The notes below the pieces were generated by a model. The model searched no databases and was not told the DNA's origin. It saw nothing but the letters and a program-made list of their open reading frames with translations. The translations under genes were made by a program, and so were the position numbers. 64,000 nucleotides of DNA from Larimichthys crocea. Taxonomy: Eukaryota; Chordata; Actinopteri; Sciaenidae. The DNA is taken from positions 557,798 through 621,797 of the forward strand of contig NC_040016.1 in assembly GCF_000972845.2 (NCBI RefSeq). The letters run 5' to 3'. Shown piece after piece: positions 9,158 through 22,480 of this stretch. Positions within the stretch are counted from its first letter, which is position 1. Each line of letters begins with the position of its first letter.

Positions 9158-12100
9158 GTGAGAAACGCAGGCATTGCTTACTGATCTAATCAGTAATCAA
9201 AATGATGTCATTGATGCACTCAGTTTTATTTGCCCCCTACAGACTGACTGGAGATCCAGTCAGTCTGCTTTATGCAAAAATGTAAGATTCATTTCAAACA
9301 ACAGAAACGACTCTTCGTTTAGACTGTATCAGTGGAGACTTTTTACAGAAATGTATGTCCTAAATATAAATATGATTTTGTAAAAGGCTTTAGACATTAG
9401 AAACTTTGTTTCAGATAAAAGATAATGCTTGAACAGATGTTGCAGAAATCTCCCTGGGTGCTTGAAAATCAGGCTTCAGTTTAGTCAAGTTTTGTGAAGA
9501 CACTTGATGATCTCAGCCAGTAATAATGTCAAGGCTGCTTCCCTTTTATTGGAATGCATTACCATGAATGGCAAAAAGTCCCTGAGTGATCTTATGATTT
9601 GATCATAATGATAACAACAAAAAGAAACAACATGCTATATTTCAATTTCTACAAACATAAGAAACAAAGGGGTGATGTGAAGTTGTCTTTTGCAAAGCTA
9701 AATGTTAATTTCACATACAAATGGTGGAGCTGCATCAGTCCCCCCCTGCTCACTTGAGATATCCAGTGAGTATAATTGATTAAATATCAAACATTAAAGT
9801 TCAGCAACTCAAATGTACGTTTTTTTAGTTGTTTAGTTTATTTTGGAATAGACCATGAGGCTGCGCCGACAAGGACCTCAGCCTGTCTCCAAGTCTCACA
9901 CTGAAACACTTGAATTACATCATCGCTGGCAGCGACATCTGTCCTTTTGAGCTCAGGACCTCTTTGACACAGTGTACACATCCATGAAAGTTAGATATTT
10001 AAACTAGAGGACAGTCAAGTTCAGTCAACTAACTGTTTGTTCATATTGAGAGAATTTCTGAAAATCCACAAAATAGAGCAAAATAGATGTAATGTAATTA
10101 CAAAGGTGACATAAAATAAGGTAGAGAGAGGGGGGAATGAGCCGAACCAGGGAGATTGCTATCACAGTTTTTTATATATGTCTTAACCATTATCCCAACA
10201 GGAGATCTCAGTAATGTATTTTCTAGAAGTACAATATAAAATTCACCTCCTCCTCTCTTTGTCTGGCCTCTCCAATGAAAAGCAGCAACTCTTCAAACGT
10301 GTGCCGAGATCTGTCATAAAGAGAGGCGGTAAAGAGGGTTCAATCAATCGTCGTCCAGTAAAACATTTGCAGTTCAAAGCAGAGGATTGGCACCCTCCTT
10401 GCATATTCTCTTTAATCAATATTTGTCTATGTGATTTCAGGTTAATCGTATATTTAATAACCTGCCAAACCTTCCACTCAGATTTCACAAACGTATGTGG
10501 CAGGTTAATTCTTAAATGTCTGTGTTGGACAGAAACAACACTGTTACTCAGGAAACGTCTATTGCATTCCAGCCAGCATAATTACAGAGCCAGACATTTC
10601 CCAACAGCTTGAATGTAAACCTACAAAGAATTTTCACTCAGGAGAGTTATCAGTACGCCAACGGCTGGTAGGACCACCTTTTGTCCTGCTAAAACGCACC
10701 AGTTTGCCACTTGATGAACGTAACATGTGCTGACAGGCCATAGCGATATTTCGCTCATATTTTGAGAGAAACAGATGAGGAGTTAGATATTCAGAGGGGG
10801 GCACTGAAAAGCATTCCTGAAGTGTAATGTTTGGCTGTGCCATATGAGGGTCTACAGCAGGGCCAACTACAATAGTATTCTTTATAGCATATGTTACACA
10901 TCATATGCACAGAATCACATTCACATGTGTGATTGGGCTTTGCTGACGGCCTAAAGACTTTTAAGATAAATTGACTGGTTTTATTTCATTTCACCTCCGG
11001 GGGTAACTTTGCTGTCCCCTGATGTGATGCTGAAAACATCCGGATGTTATCCCTGTAATCAGCCAAGCGACCACCATCGGAAACCTCCTGAAGCTGGAGT
11101 CACAACAGAGCTCTGTTTAAATGCAGACCTGATTATAATTAAGAAGCAACAATTGTTCCAGTAAACCAAAGCAGTAATCTTTTTCTCAGTGTTTAGGGAT
11201 ACAATGGAGAAAGCAACGCCCTCGAAAATGCTTGTCCACATTTTCCGTTGCAGAAGAAAAAGAAGGGACAAGGGATTTTTTGTTTTAAAACCAAGGATTC
11301 GCAACATTTTCAAGTGCTCCTGTGGCCTGTAACTGCTCCAAATTGCACACTATGTAAGAGATCGGTCCAGTTTTTGTTCAAAAAGTCATTTACAATGAAA
11401 ACGATAGAGTTAGAATGAAAGGATAGAGGCAATGCGTGGTTAGCTTAGCTTAGCATAGCTTAGCATAAAGACAGATAAAGCAGGTAGGAACAGCTAGCCT
11501 GGCTTGGTCCAACTTTACATTTTCACATTTCATTTTTTTTTTTACATATTAAACAAGCTTGAGCTTTAGTGGTGTCGGTAGATTTTATCTTTGGGCAGAG
11601 CCAAGCTAGCTGTTTCCCCTGTTTCCAGTCTTTATGGTAAGCTAAACTAACCATCTTCTGTTTTTAGCCCCTTATCATCATTGAGATACTGGCATTGAAC
11701 CTCATAGAGATACATAACAATTATATTATGTGCGTCTGTAATATCTCTAAGTGCTGTTTGCTATTACCTGGTGTGCTGTTTGTCATCACAAAATCCAAAT
11801 ACTCAGTGTCAACTTTAATGAACTTTGTCCATCTGTTGGTTTAAAGAAATTAGATCAAGCTCAACAAATAGTCCGATGGGAGACTCGTGGTCATAAACCT
11901 AAAACAGATCAGTGTAGAGTGGAGCGTTGTTTTGGACACTCTGCAACACAAAGTCTCAGACACTTTATGAACAAGCCAAAACTGAGAGTTCTCATCACTG
12001 TCTCCAGTGGACGTCTATTTCCTGTTTTAAAAGACCCAACAACACTGTCTCAGACCAAAATAGTTTTTCTAATCAATCATGAGTATAAGCTCCCAGAACA

Positions 12101-15100
12101 GGACAAATCATGGAGCATGGAGAAAAATGCAACCCAGGATGTCCCTCAGGACCATTAAATGAGACAGATTGAGTGTTCTGTCTGAGCCGTATATTCGCTA
12201 TGAAAACAAATCTATATCTCACTGCTTCAAGAATTTTAACTTGTCTGGCAAAAGAAAACAACTGAATATCAAATCTTAAAGGAGATGAAACTTAAACTGT
12301 CACTCCAAAAGTTTTTAGACTCTGTTGAGATGTGTATGTGTTGCGTTTGTTACATGTACCAAACAGTCCAAAAGAAATTTATGTAATTGGTCAGTTTATC
12401 TTTTTGTGTTATATAGTTTTGTTTCCATCATGGTTGAGCCCAGACAAGTTCCTATGGATTCACAATTCCATCTAACCTCTTGGTTGCTGAGCTTACATTT
12501 GACCTTTGACTCTGTTGAAGAAAAACACCAGCTTTTTTTGTGGTCACTCAACATGCACACATACCTACACGTAGGCACACATACACACACATAAACGCAC
12601 ACACACATAGTCTCTGATAGGGACAACCAAATTTTTGTCCCTCGAGGGATGCGAGATGGAATCCAGATGTATGGAAACACGCCGCTTCAAGACTTCCTCC
12701 CTCACACACTTCACATTGTAGGAGAAGATATGAAACATGCACAGTAAATCCCGTTGGCTTGTAATTTGCTGGCTTGACTCATCCACATAATGCTTGAATT
12801 TGCATAAAAATAGACCAGGGTCTGTAACCCATTCTGCATAGATATGTTTTTTCGCTCAAACATTTCTAACTTTTACTATTGACATATGTCTGTCGACTTC
12901 ATAGGATAAATAGATCAAACTTGTGCAATTTAATTAAATGTGAAGACTGTTTGTGTGTGTGTGTCTGTTTCTGTTTTTAGAATGGATGAGAACTACAATA
13001 TTGTCCCTCATGGAGTGAACTTCCAGGACCCCATTTTCCCTGACACTACAGAGATGCACCGTATGTTTGCCAGCCTTTTCCAGTTTTCCAACTGCACGTC
13101 TGGCACTCAGCTACACCACTACACCCCGGAGTGGGAGGCTCAGGAGGATAGCCGGGTATGTGGCCCATCAGAACCAACACCACAAAACCAGTTTCTTATT
13201 ATTAGTAGTATTGAGAGAACATGACATGCCTTTCTCACACTCAGTTATTGAAAAGGACATCTATTTTTATTCAGTTGCAGCATTGTTGTGTTTTCATGGT
13301 GGTCACACAAATCTGGAAACCTGGAAAAAAGAGTGGAGTAAGTATTGTGGTGCACACATAAAGGATTTAATATTACATTCTGTTGTTTTCAGAGGAATAT
13401 TACGAAGGCACTGGCAGGTTAAATATGTTCTTAATGCGTCAGAAACCAAACGCACATTTCCTGAGGTTTTTGCTACAGACAGAACTTCCTATGTTTAAAG
13501 AAAAAATCTACTTTCAAGTACACCCGAAACAATTCTTTGGCAAACTATTTTGTTGTTTAATGGAGAAATTTCTTATTCCCAAAGACAGGAGTCCTAACAT
13601 AGTAAGTATGTGCCATCATATGGAGATGTATACACTGCAACTACAATGGTCTTTGATAGCTTATGAACCACTAAGCTAAGTTATGTTGTCATTCCTCACA
13701 ATCAAATATGAAGTGCACACAGATGTTTAAAAATCAAGCATTACAGACGAAACAGTGCAGCCACAAGACATGATGAATATTGAGTAGAGATGATGACTTA
13801 CTGCAACAACAATTTCACATCTTTCCTTTGGGGGATACTGAGAGGGGTTTGTGGAAATGTAGAAAAGCATTAACTAAAGTAAAACTAGGGAAAGTGTATA
13901 CATTATAAAAGTAAATTACAACTCTTAATCACAAAATAGTCCTAGAATTACACAGGGTAATGCAGATTGATGACAATGAGAGAGTACATAGAGGTCACTA
14001 CTCTTTTTAATGCTTATGTCACTCATATCGATGCACATCGGATTTAAAAATGACCCGAATCAACAGGCTCCAGTACACACTTTGCTCTCTGTAACACAAA
14101 CTGCAGACACTAACATCTAGTGCTCTTTGACTTTGTAAGTTCCCTGCATTCTGTCTCCAAGTCCATGTGTCAGTATGTAAATGGTTTCCAGTCACTCAGC
14201 ACTGCTTTATCCCCCTTAATGAATCTAAACCTTTGGCGTAATCCCTCTGATTTAGGTCAGTGCTCTTCTGTCTGTTTCCAATCATTTGCTGACTACTCAT
14301 AAAAGCAAAAATCCGCCATGGGTAAAGAGAATGAAAACATGGTTTGTATTTCCATTATACTTTTGGGTCAGGTCTGTGATTATAATTACAGAGCAACATT
14401 GAGATATGAGTGCTGCTTTCTTACATCATTCCTGTGATTAGATTTCCTCCTAGAAAAAAACAGACATTGTTTTTACTGGTACTGTGCAAGTATTGTTTGG
14501 ACAACTGACCCAAGTTCACATCAGAAGAGATAACATATTATAATCCAAATGTCATGTAGTCTTCTCAAGCTTGAACACAAACTGAATCGGCAATAAAAAC
14601 ATTATTTTAACAAGTTACAAGGGTCTTTCCCACAATTTTATGGTTTCAACACAATTGCAGAAACATTAGCTTTGAAGGACTACAAACACTGTCTTGTCTT
14701 GGCTGAACACAGAGAGAAAATTCTAATGGTGGCCGCAGATTTCAGCTTCATTTAATGTGGTCTAAACTAAAATGTACTTTCATACTCAAGATCAGCAAAC
14801 ACCCATCTGTTTTTCCCTCTGAAAAGTATTTTGATATAATTACACTTGGATTTGGTCCTGCATGAAATATTAACATTTTTGTTTTGTCTATGTTGCAATT
14901 GTGTTTGGATGACAACAAAGTTCATAAAATGCTGCTGGGTACTGATGGTGTGCCACATAGATCGATTTTGGGACCTGTCAAATACTGGAGACTTGCTTTT
15001 TGTAACAGAGTCTGCAGGAAATCGAGAAATCAGTGTTTTTGGAGCTTGAACCATATTAGGGTCTAAAGGTCTTCTTTTTTAGTCTGTCTTCACTTTGTGA

Positions 15101-18100
15101 TGAAGTACTACAAAGCCTCTAAAAATATAAGACTACTCTAGTGACATCAGTTAAGTTATTAAAGTTTGGGCCTGTAAACTAAAAATCTTTCACCAAAAAT
15201 GCCTTATTTACTAACTTAAATTGATATGGATCATATTGTATCTTATTTGTTTGACAAATTCATCTCTATGCAGCAGCACCCTTTTATAATATTCTTAATC
15301 TTCGATTCTGTCCAAACAGCTGTTAAGAAAGATTTCTTTTCTAACTGGACTTTAGAGCATTAAAATTGTATTTAATTCAGATAAAATAAACTGTATGTTG
15401 TTTTCCAGATCCAGCATCTCTCCTTTCACTCTTTAACATTGAGAATTTCACAGAAAGCAAATATCTTGGCATGCTGATGGCAATTTTAATTTAAATCTCA
15501 CACAGAGATTGTGATATTGCGATCTTGTTTAAAGCTTGACTTTTTGTACAGAATCAAAACAAGCTTACCCATGAGTTGAAAATAGGATTATTAAAGCAGT
15601 CTTCTCTCTCAGTTCAACATTATATATGATTCTTTCATATGCTCTTTTCTGGCTTGGAGGTCATTTAAATACTCACTGCTGCATATTTTATCGTAAATAA
15701 AATCGATTTGCCCTCTAAAAGACGTAATAACCACTGGTATATATTTATCTACAAAACCCTTTCTGGAGAATCGCCATCTCATATCTCATCCTTGCTGCTC
15801 TGGAACTCTGGCCCATACTTAACCTGTCCAAATGATTGGTTAATGCTTATGAAACAATATATCACAACTAATGTAGGAAAGATTGCTTTTCACTGCTCTA
15901 GTGGAATAATTTGCCATACCACCTAAAATTCAAAACACTTATACCACTCTGTAGTTTCAAAACCACTCTCAATAATAATCATTTACCTGCCTATAACTAC
16001 TTTAATTGAGCCTATCCTCTCTATCGTCTATAATTTTGTCTCATTTAGAACTCTGTTATTATTATTTTTCAATATAACTGTAATTATGAATGTAGTTAGC
16101 TTATGTAACATGCACTTTTACCTGATTTACTTCTTTACCAAGCTGTATCACAGACATGTGGTACAAGAAAGTGTTGCCAGTTCCCCTTATTTTGTGTGGG
16201 TATAACTTTACCTTTTTTAAACAACTTGTATCCATGATCTCATTCTTTCATTTTAGCTCATGACCACAGGTGAGGGTTAAAAATAAGATCGACTGGTAAA
16301 TCCAAAACTTCGCCTTCCAGGAACTTACTGCTTCATTACTCTGTTACTGCTGACACTGGCACCAATCCACATATCGATCTCACGCTCTATCTTAACCTCA
16401 TCCTCAACCTCTTACTCATAAGCACGACCCTAAGATACTTGAACTCCTTCACTTGTGGCAGCAGCACATTCCCAACCCAGAGGGAGCAATCCACCATTTT
16501 CCGGCAGAGAACCATGGCCTCAGATTTGGAGTGATGCTGACTCTCATCCCAACTGCTTCAGTGTGTGCTGAAGGTCACGGTCTGAAGAAGCCAACAGAGC
16601 CACAACATTTGCCAACAGCAGAGGAGCAATTCTAAGGTCCCTAAGCCGTGGTTTGGGCATCTGATCAAGATGTCTCCTGGGCCCCTTCTTTTGGAAGTTT
16701 TCCAGTCACATCCAACTGGTAGAAGACCCAGAGGTAGACCCAGAACACACTGGAGAATTAATATATCTCATCTGGCTTGGGAATACGTCAGGATCCTTAG
16801 GACACACTCCCAACCCCAAGGGAGCAATCCACCATTTTCCGGCAGAAAACCATGGCCTCAGACTTGGAGTGCTGCTGAATCTCATCCTGACCACTTCAAT
16901 GTGTGCTGAAGGTTACAGTCTGAAGAAGCCAACAGAACCATAACATTTCCCAAGAGCAGGGAAGCAATTCTGAGGTCCCCAAAGCTTGGTTTGGGCATTT
17001 GATCAAGATGCCTCTTGGGCACCTTCTTTTGTAGATTTTCCAGTCACATCCAATTGGTAGGGACACTTGGTGTAGACCCAGAACACACTGGAGTGTTTAT
17101 ATGTCTTATCTATATTGGGACCACCTTGGATCCCCCAGGAGGACCTGGAAAATGTGATAGGGTCATTTGGACTACCTGAGCCTGCTGCAGGATTGATGGA
17201 TGTACTTTTCTTGTCTGGTTTGAATGCCCATGAGCTTATCATTAGCACAGTATGCCACTCTAAGTATTCTATATTAGTCTGTATAGTAGTCTGTACTGTA
17301 GCTTAGCCTGAACCAACACTATAAACTTGGATATAGTAACCAGCTGAAAGTGTCTTGTGTTTGACTGAAAGTACTAGAACAGTGATGTGCCATTTTACAC
17401 CCTCTGCTTTACATAACTTGGTTGTTCTCCTGAACTACATCCTTTGCATTATAAAGTTTCATACCCCTTTGAAATCCTTTATGGACATAAGTAGGCACAC
17501 ATGGGAAAAATCCACAGCTAATATTACACTGGGTAATGTACTAACCAGTGATGTAGGCCAGCAGCCAGCAGCACATTTTTAACATTTCCTCAAAACCCTC
17601 AGCGGTTGTTATCTGATGGCAGGGAATATACATCAGTGTTGTTGGCCCATGTGGAAGCATTAGGATCTGTGAAGGAAATCCACACTCAGGCAGACAGGCA
17701 TGCAGTCAGAGGCAGCTGGAGCTAATTTCTTCACCTTTGAAAGGTCCAGGCCTTTGGATCGTCTGTCACAGGTTCGCAGGCATGTTGGGTTTCATCTCAC
17801 AGTGGCATCTCACTGAAACAGATGGAGCATGTTGTGTAACCATTTTGTTACTTTTGGCTTTATCTTTGTGCCTTCCTGAAGCTGAGGTGTGTTTTTTTTT
17901 AGCTTTTATAAATTGGCTGGTACATACAGAGCAGGGCATAACTCTTAAAGTCTGATTTCCATGAAATGTTCCACAGCAAGAAAAATAATCTCAAAAATAC
18001 TTAATGACTAATTTCTTTCTTTTCCCTTCCCTTTTCTTACCTTTTTAGGCTGCAATCAGCCAAAACAACCATTTTTGGCTCTCTTATACACAAACAGTGG

Positions 18101-18811
18101 AATACGCTCAAAGACTTGTTGGCACTGTTTGTCAGCCCAAAGACCATGCCAGAAGTCTTCTCTCTTTTCACTTGTGCAAAGGAAATCCAGTATCAAAAAC
18201 ACCAGATCTGTTGTAACCAGTGTTACAAAAAACACATCTGACACTAGTATTTAGTATGAGCTATTATGGGATAAAACTCCAAATAACAAATTTAATTCAA
18301 AAGCCAGTGCAAGAGGAAAAGTCTGTTATATAGTGGATAATGGCCTTCTTCAAGTAGGAACTTTCAAGTAATCAAAAAGTAACTGATCAAATTTTACAGA
18401 TCAGTCTTTAAACGGATCACAGTCAATCAATATTGCCTGAAGTTCATTTAATAAAATACTCCTTGTCCTTTTCACACATTTAAAATGTATTTAACAAACT
18501 CCTATCTTTTGCTTTTCTCTTCACAGTTGTTGTGCTCCGCGGTGCAGAAAGCTCTGTTCGAGGAGGAGGAAAGGGTCAGGACCCTCTCCCAGCAGGTGCG
18601 TTCCTTGGAGAAAGCCAACGACCACCTGAGGGAAAAGGTGAAGAACATGAAACGTCAGTTACGTCAGGCCCAACGAGAAACAACTAAGGAGCAGCAGACC
18701 CTCAGCCTCAAACAGCTTTACGAGCCTCAAGCTCACCCTGACCAGGATACTACCCAGGACCGGAAGAAAACGCCACTTAAAAAGGTTCTCTCCAAGAGGC
18801 TAAAAAAATAG
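8799..18811 (+). CDS. ccdc3: Coiled-coil domain-containing protein 3 (favine), 272 aa, 3 exons
   Basis: Exons 8799-9157, 12981-13155 and 18527-18811 join with phases 2 and 0 to 819 nt. The ATG at 8799 (A at -3) opens a signal peptide (MWIILAFILAAAG). The mature N-terminus CQLPHDWRP, then LPWQYD, LCDQAWGSMLEVPAGSR, TGLGYF, FFLRMDENYN, PHGVNFQD, IFPDT, LFQFSNC and VQKALFEEE match vertebrate CCDC3, in family order. Two N-glycosylation sequons are visible (NVT and NCT). A heptad-rich coiled coil spans about residues 185-245, followed by a short basic C-terminus (KKTPLKKVLSKRLKK). CCDC3 is a secreted factor described in fat and vessels of mammals. Length is close to the 270 aa of the human protein. 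The locus converges on camk1. Confidence 0.95.
9158..12980 (+). other. ccdc3: ccdc3 intron 1
   Basis: No coding segment. It holds the fold-back repeat at 11438-11657 and (AC)n near 12575-12606. The rest is AT-rich unique-looking sequence. Confidence 0.75.
11438..11657. repeat. Fold-back (long inverted repeat) element
   Basis: The left arm GGTTAGCTTAGCTTAGCAT ... CAGCTAGCCTGGCTTGGTCC is the imperfect reverse complement of the right arm GGCAGAGCCAAGCTAGCTGT ... TTATGGTAAGCTAAACTAACC. Arms are about 65 bp with a loop of about 80 bases. The GCTTAGCATAAAGAC and CAGCTAGC words are those of a very common percomorph repeat. Confidence 0.8.
12981..13155 (+). CDS. ccdc3: ccdc3 exon 2
   Basis: Acceptor TTTTTAG, donor CGG|GTATGT. 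Encodes RMDENYN through QEDSR, residues 120-178, including the NCT sequon. Confidence 0.94.
14924..15925 (+). mobile_element. LINE (non-LTR) reverse-transcriptase relic
   Basis: GVPHRSILGP near 14948 corresponds to the RT motif GVPQGSxLGP. Further on, in shifted frames, come QTAVKKDFFSNW, KLYVVFQ (KxxYMxF motif), and at 15708-15860 NNHWYIFIYKTLSGESP, ISSLLLWNSGPY and NDWLMLM, typical of the C-terminal part of fish LINE ORF2. Several stops and frameshifts make it inactive. Confidence 0.75.
16445..17200. mobile_element. Rearranged LINE ORF2 relic in two tandem copies
   Basis: On the plus strand WFGHLIKMSPG, LLEVFQSHPTGRRPRGRPRT and ISHLAWE match the C-terminal part of a fish LINE ORF2; a PPEEL-like end follows at 17130. 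On the minus strand of the same stretch ALLASSDRDLQ and CCATGGCCTCAG (opposite sense of SEAM) come from the RT FADD region. The block repeats with a period of about 340 bp (16470 and 16811; 16652 and 16991). Confidence 0.7.
18527..18811 (+). CDS. ccdc3: ccdc3 exon 3 (coiled coil and C-terminus)
   Basis: Acceptor TTCACAG; stop TAG at 18809-18811. Starts LLCSAVQKALFEEE and continues as a charged heptad-rich coil. The last 15 residues are strongly basic. Confidence 0.94.
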   Translation: MLCSAVQKALFEEEERVRTLSQQVRSLEKANDHLREKVKNMKRQLRQAQRETTKEQQTLSLKQLYEPQAHPDQDTTQDRKKTPLKKVLSKRLKK

Positions 18812-20080
18812 ATTTTTTTTTTTTTTAGTTGTATGCAAACTAAATTTTGCTCTCTATGAAAATTCTGTGGTTATTTCTAAAGAAACATAACACATTTCAA
18901 GAAACTTCACAACCAAATTTGGCCATTTGGTAGCCAAAACACTGTTGTTGTTTTAGTTGGTAGTAAAATTGTCCTGTGTCGAGACTGTCAGCTACAAAGA
19001 GACCATTCATGCCTATTCACATTCTCATCTGCATACTTTGTGTGTGTGTGTGTGTGCGGTGTGTGTATTGGGAGAGGAGGGCTTACACTTGACCTATTAT
19101 GTGTCCCCAGATGAACTAAAGTGAAGGATTAAGTGCCTCGGAGATAAAGGATTTAAATGGGTTCACAGGAGTAAAAGATCGTCATCTAAATCTTCTCCAC
19201 TCTTATTTCACCCCATTAGTCCAATACAATCATCATCTGTTTGAATAACTCTAGCTGTTTCTCGTGTTAACCTTGAACTTTTACCTTTGTCTTTTGTTTA
19301 ATTCAGTGGCAGCACAAAACATTTTCCTAACATTAGACAAAGCTCATAGCTGGCAAATGCACTGTTGAACAATATGTGGGCAATGTTAAAGCATTGAAAA
19401 TGTAATATCTTGCTTTTTTTCTGTGCTGGACACATTATGCATTGTATAAATATAAGTAACATTGTTTAATTCAGAAATAGTCTCGTCAAAATGCTTCAAA
19501 TCAACCTCTGTCTTTTGAGAGTCCACATTTGGGCAAGGCCTTTCAGTGAGAACCAGAGTCTATCATTTATAATGGCCAGTTATTAATTGCAATGAGTGTA
19601 ATAAAGTATGAAACATGTTGTGAGCATTAATTGTTTGTATGGAAATACATACTGCTCTGACAGTGTATATTAGTGTATAGTTACAGAGGAGCAGCTAAAG
19701 TTTAAAAGACCTAATGTTACATGACATCATATTTTCTCTACCTTTACCTGTTTACATGTTTGATCTATTTATACCCAAGAAGCAATCCCAAAGTGTACTA
19801 ATTCTTTAAATTCAGTGAATTGTTTCCCAGGAGTGCATTTTTTGTATTTGAAAACAGGGTGCTGAGCGCTCATTAAGTCCAGCCAGTGAGCCTGGTGCGA
19901 TACAGGATTGGCTTTTTCTGTGTCAGAAATCAAAGTTTGCTTTTATTATACTTTCTGTATTTGCTTTTCTTATTATTTTGCTTTCTATAAACTATAAACA
20001 TCTGGTTTGCTTTGCCAATAGCATAATCATTTGTGCTAGTTATTGTTTTTTTTTTTAAATAAAAAAATAACTTTTACACA
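18812..20080 (+). other. ccdc3: ccdc3 3' untranslated region (inferred)
   Basis: AT-rich non-coding sequence downstream of the stop, ending near an AATAAA followed by a GT/T-rich element. It includes a (GT)n tract near 19040. The extent is inferred from the poly(A) signal only. Confidence 0.55.
20058..20063 (+). terminator. ccdc3: Poly(A) signal of ccdc3 (putative)
   Basis: AATAAA followed 25-45 bases later by TGTGTTGTTGTTTTTTTTT, a good downstream GU/U-rich element. An earlier AATAAA near 19590 is an alternative. Confidence 0.6.
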
Positions 20081-22206
20081 ATTTACTGTGTTGTTGTTTT
20101 TTTTTACAACATTTGTCTCAGTTGATCGTACTTTTCACATGGAATTAGGAAAACATTAATGATTTCAATCTAGATAATATCTACAGATTGAAAAACATAT
20201 GCACAAACACAATATGCAGTCATCATAACACTGAATCTAAGAAGCTTCTAACATAAATCAAACCATAATAAAGAATATTGTCAAGCGGGGAAAGGGTTGG
20301 AGTGCTTCCACAGTTGCAATCTCAAAATACAGACTTTGTAGTCTGGGTGTGATTAGATTTGTGTTTTTGTGCTTGTACCGCTTGACTTTTCCAGACTTGT
20401 CCAGTCAGCTGCAGAAGAGAGTTTCATTTTAAATGTGTCTGGCCAAACTCCAGAACAAAGCGACTACTAAGAGGGATGCAGAGGGGTAATGACTTCAAGT
20501 GAAGGCTTCAAACCTCAATTGTAATGTTTCCTGCTTTCCCTGTATTCAAGTCAGAAATGATAAATGCTTCTTGGCATGTACTGTACATGTTCAACCTGAT
20601 TCATTGCTAATAAATCAAACGTTTTCAAAGAACTGGTGCAAATTCAAAAGCAACATAAATCCTCAAAATAAATTGGTCCTATTTTGACCTCTACCTCTCA
20701 ACCTTTTGTCCGGTTTACATCCGGTGCACTTTTAGAAAGAACACAGTACCATTTCAGAACTTTTGAACACAATTTGCAGGAGAGCTGAACCAAATTTTTT
20801 CCATATGGTGCTGTCGCATAAAACTGAGGGAATGAGAGGCAGAGTATGCATGGCGAGAGGAGAAACAAGAAATGGACACATTTCAAATGTTTTATATGTC
20901 AGGAGCTCCAGCAGCAGGATTGTTCGGCAGGGAAGATTGATATGAAGGAGGCATTTACAAGCTTTATTCCTCGCGTATCACTTGACCTCTGGAGCAAAGA
21001 GAGAAAAGTGTTGCAGGGAACAACTCATCTTGCCTCCTGGTTAGCTTTTTCATCAGACAACCTTGCCTGCAGCCAACTGTCAAAATCCCATGGATATGGG
21101 CCAAAGATGATATACACACTCTGCTTTCTCAACATAAACCATCGTGCACAGCCAAGCTGCAAAACAGATGTCAGGCTATACGACTGCACAGTGGTGGTCC
21201 CTTTCAGAAGACCTGGCTATCTGTGGACATAGTTTATTTATTTTGCCTTGTTTTATGTTTTCAAATGCTGTAATTTTCTATAGCTGCTCTGGTTTCATTT
21301 TTTTTTTTATTGATAATGCCACATCTTCTTCCATTTTTCTCCCTTTGTGTTCATATTTTCTCAAGCAGCTACACTTAGTCTGTCACTGTCTTTCATTCAT
21401 TGCTTCGCATGAAACAAGCCACCAGAGACGTTTGAGCTCTTTGAACTTCCTAACCTGTATTTACGTGGAGAGCCGGTGTTTCCTTTTAAGAAAAGAAAAC
21501 TGGCTCTTTGTGTTTTGAATTGGTTAACTCTTGTTACATTAAATCAAGACTCAGAGCCTACACAAGTTATGCAAGTGTCTCTGCGAGGCTGCATAGTGGT
21601 GAGTTTGGGGGTCAGTTTGCACCTTCCTCACAAACTGTCATCCTGTCTTCACAAAGTGAACATTACCCAGCACCTCCGTCACCATAGCTGCGATTTGAGT
21701 GGAAACGTTTCCTCATCATCTCTTTACACATGACGAGCTGTACTCTGGCAAGGGGTTGGTGATTTTTCTTTCATTGTTGCCTATCCACGTCAGCTTCAAT
21801 AAAAATGACTGATATGTGTGTTTGGCCAGAGAGACCTCTGCTGTTCCAGTCGAACTAAAATCACAATACTGTGCTTTTAGCCACAGCCCCATACACTAAG
21901 CCCAAGGGAGGGAAATTCAGCACAAGAAAGAAGAAACTTGACCAAAAGGAGTGAGCTCAGTATTTCACTTTCAGGCTACAATAATGACTAACACCAGATT
22001 AAATTCCACAGCCCAGTTATGGCATGCAAAAAGTCTCATGGTTCACACGTGAAAATTTGGATTTCACTGTTGCTTTTCACTCTCGGAAATCATTTTTCAT
22101 GTCCACGGTTTCTGACTAAAGACACACAAACTTTATTCCAGGCTGGAAATCACTTAGGGAGTGTGTATGTGTTCTTCTGTCACTCCTCCATTGTCCAAAC
22201 TCTTTT

Positions 22207-22480
22207 GGTAACACTTTATTTGGATAGCCCACCTCCAGATAGTTCATAGAGTATTTGTAACATTTCATTTACAATCCATAACTAGATGCCACTAAATCCT
22301 ACACACTGGTCCTATAAGATTTTAATGTAGGCACAAAAAGCATCTCAGCTATGCCATGTTCATGAATTTTCACACATCTCTATAGATAATCTGTTAAACA
22401 TCTATACAGAAAAAAACAAAATAGTTGTAATTATAATTATACTCTATGTCTCTAGGGAGACTATCCAAATAAAGTGTTTT
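22207..22480. mobile_element. Non-autonomous DNA transposon with terminal inverted repeats
   Basis: Left end GGTAACACTTTATTTGGATAG and right end CTATCCAAATAAAGTGTT are reverse complements over about 18-20 bp. The GGTAACACTTTA terminus is typical of hAT-type short elements in vertebrates. The interior is non-coding. Confidence 0.78.
22268..22318. repeat. End fragment of the GGTCCAGTGTGTA element inside another element
   Basis: CTAGATGCCACTAAATCCTA followed by CACACTGGTCCTATAAG is the right end of the family seen full length at 4901-5254. It lies inside the inverted-repeat element at 22207-22480. Confidence 0.65.

Larger units (their letters stand above)
13156..18526 (+). other. ccdc3: ccdc3 intron 2, rich in retroelement relics
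   Basis: Holds the LINE relics at 14924-15925 and 16445-17200. Apart from these no coding segment, RNA gene or CpG-rich segment is apparent. Confidence 0.7.

Noticed and set aside
13067..13498. 143-codon ORF overlapping ccdc3 exon 2 downstream
   Set aside because: Out of frame with ccdc3 and unlike any known protein; it runs into intron 2.
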